6,381 bases of DNA, taken from the NCBI GenBank assembly GCA_937995275.1, contig CALKKN010000064.1:1-6381 (forward strand). The letters are read 5' to 3'. The notes below the pieces were generated by a model. That model had not been told where the DNA came from. It did not search any database and worked only from the letters and a program-made list of their open reading frames with translations. Below, piece by piece: positions 6,212 to 6,381 of the stretch; within the stretch, counting starts at the first letter, position 1; each line of letters begins with the position of its first letter. This DNA comes from an uncultured Lysobacterales bacterium. Its GTDB lineage: Bacteria > Pseudomonadota > Gammaproteobacteria > Xanthomonadales > SZUA-36. The position numbers and the translations under genes are program-made.

Positions 6212-6381
6212 GGTCCGAAACAAAAGCTGGATTGCTGCCTAGTCTACCTCCTAAACGGCGGCAAGTAATCAGTGAAAGTTATCTGGATAATTCCCGGCAG
6301 AGCGAAGTCACCGGCGAAGAGTTCCATCCGCTCAGGTACGACGGCATGCCGGCGGCTGCCCTCGAGGCTATCGTCGGCCTG
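6212..6381. other. Region upstream of the cyclase gene; intergenic, possibly with the edge of another gene
   Basis: Bases 6212-6292 are richer in A and T than the rest of the window and include TTATC-TG-GATAA (6279-6290), a 5-bp inverted repeat, which suits a regulatory region. I see no convincing -35/-10 pair for the cyclase gene. Two mutually antisense frames stay open to the right edge. On the + strand, codons from about 6232 (TTG) read ...VISESYLDNSRQSEV... to GMPAAALEAIVGL, with an internal ATG at 6346. On the - strand, a frame enters from the edge, reads ...PERMELFAGDFALPGIIQ... and stops at TAG 6244-6246. The two share codon register, so codon bias cannot separate them, and I recognise neither peptide. 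If the - strand frame is real, it ends 32 nt before the cyclase ATG and the two could form an operon. Confidence 0.35.
6246..6252 (-). promoter_or_regulatory. Shine-Dalgarno-like AGGAGGT at unusual distance from the cyclase start
   Basis: On the - strand AGGAGGT lies 34 nt before ATG 6211 and 22 nt before TTG 6223, much farther than the usual 5-10 nt, with an in-frame stop between. No ATG, GTG or TTG occurs at normal spacing. It may be a ribosome standby site, the last codons (AGG AGG TAG) of an upstream gene, or chance. Confidence 0.3.

Overview
The window is GC-rich with strongly GC-biased third codon positions, and it carries a GTCATTCCCG-type palindromic repeat of the kind scattered through many proteobacterial genomes. 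Together with Shine-Dalgarno-led genes and large signalling proteins, this suggests a free-living proteobacterium, perhaps a gammaproteobacterium. Species cannot be assigned from the sequence alone.

Layout: (1) 1-149, + strand, is the last 48 codons of a protein whose C-terminus resembles TPR-type class III adenylate/guanylate cyclases. (2) 150-380 is intergenic. It holds a compact element of nested inverted repeats (about 165-263), bracketed by an 8-bp direct repeat, then a sigma70-like promoter (289-318) and a consensus Shine-Dalgarno. (3) 381-848, + strand, is a small exported four-cysteine protein of unrecognised family. (4) 864-5291, + strand, starts 15 bp later. It is a 1475-residue signalling protein with a Ser/Thr kinase, an nSTAND1-type P-loop NTPase, one transmembrane helix and about 14 WD40 blades. 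(5) 5279-6211, - strand, is a class III nucleotide cyclase fused to an FHA domain. It converges on the kinase gene and overlaps it by 13 bp, with both stop codons symmetrically placed in a short palindrome. (6) 6212-6381 is upstream of the cyclase gene. It is probably intergenic at first and then possibly the edge of another gene whose strand I cannot decide.

How the genes may work together (inference): the small exported protein and the kinase-NTPase-WD40 receptor look like one transcription unit. The positive-inside rule puts kinase and NTPase in the cytoplasm and the WD40 double propeller in the periplasm, where the exported protein could meet it. FHA domains bind phosphothreonine, so the neighbouring FHA-cyclase is a natural candidate for readout of the kinase. 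This would link an envelope signal to Thr phosphorylation and then to cyclic nucleotide synthesis. The second, cyclase-like gene end on the left strengthens the cyclic-nucleotide theme. Each domain family is well known; the arrangement as one module, with a dedicated secreted partner, is the part worth testing.
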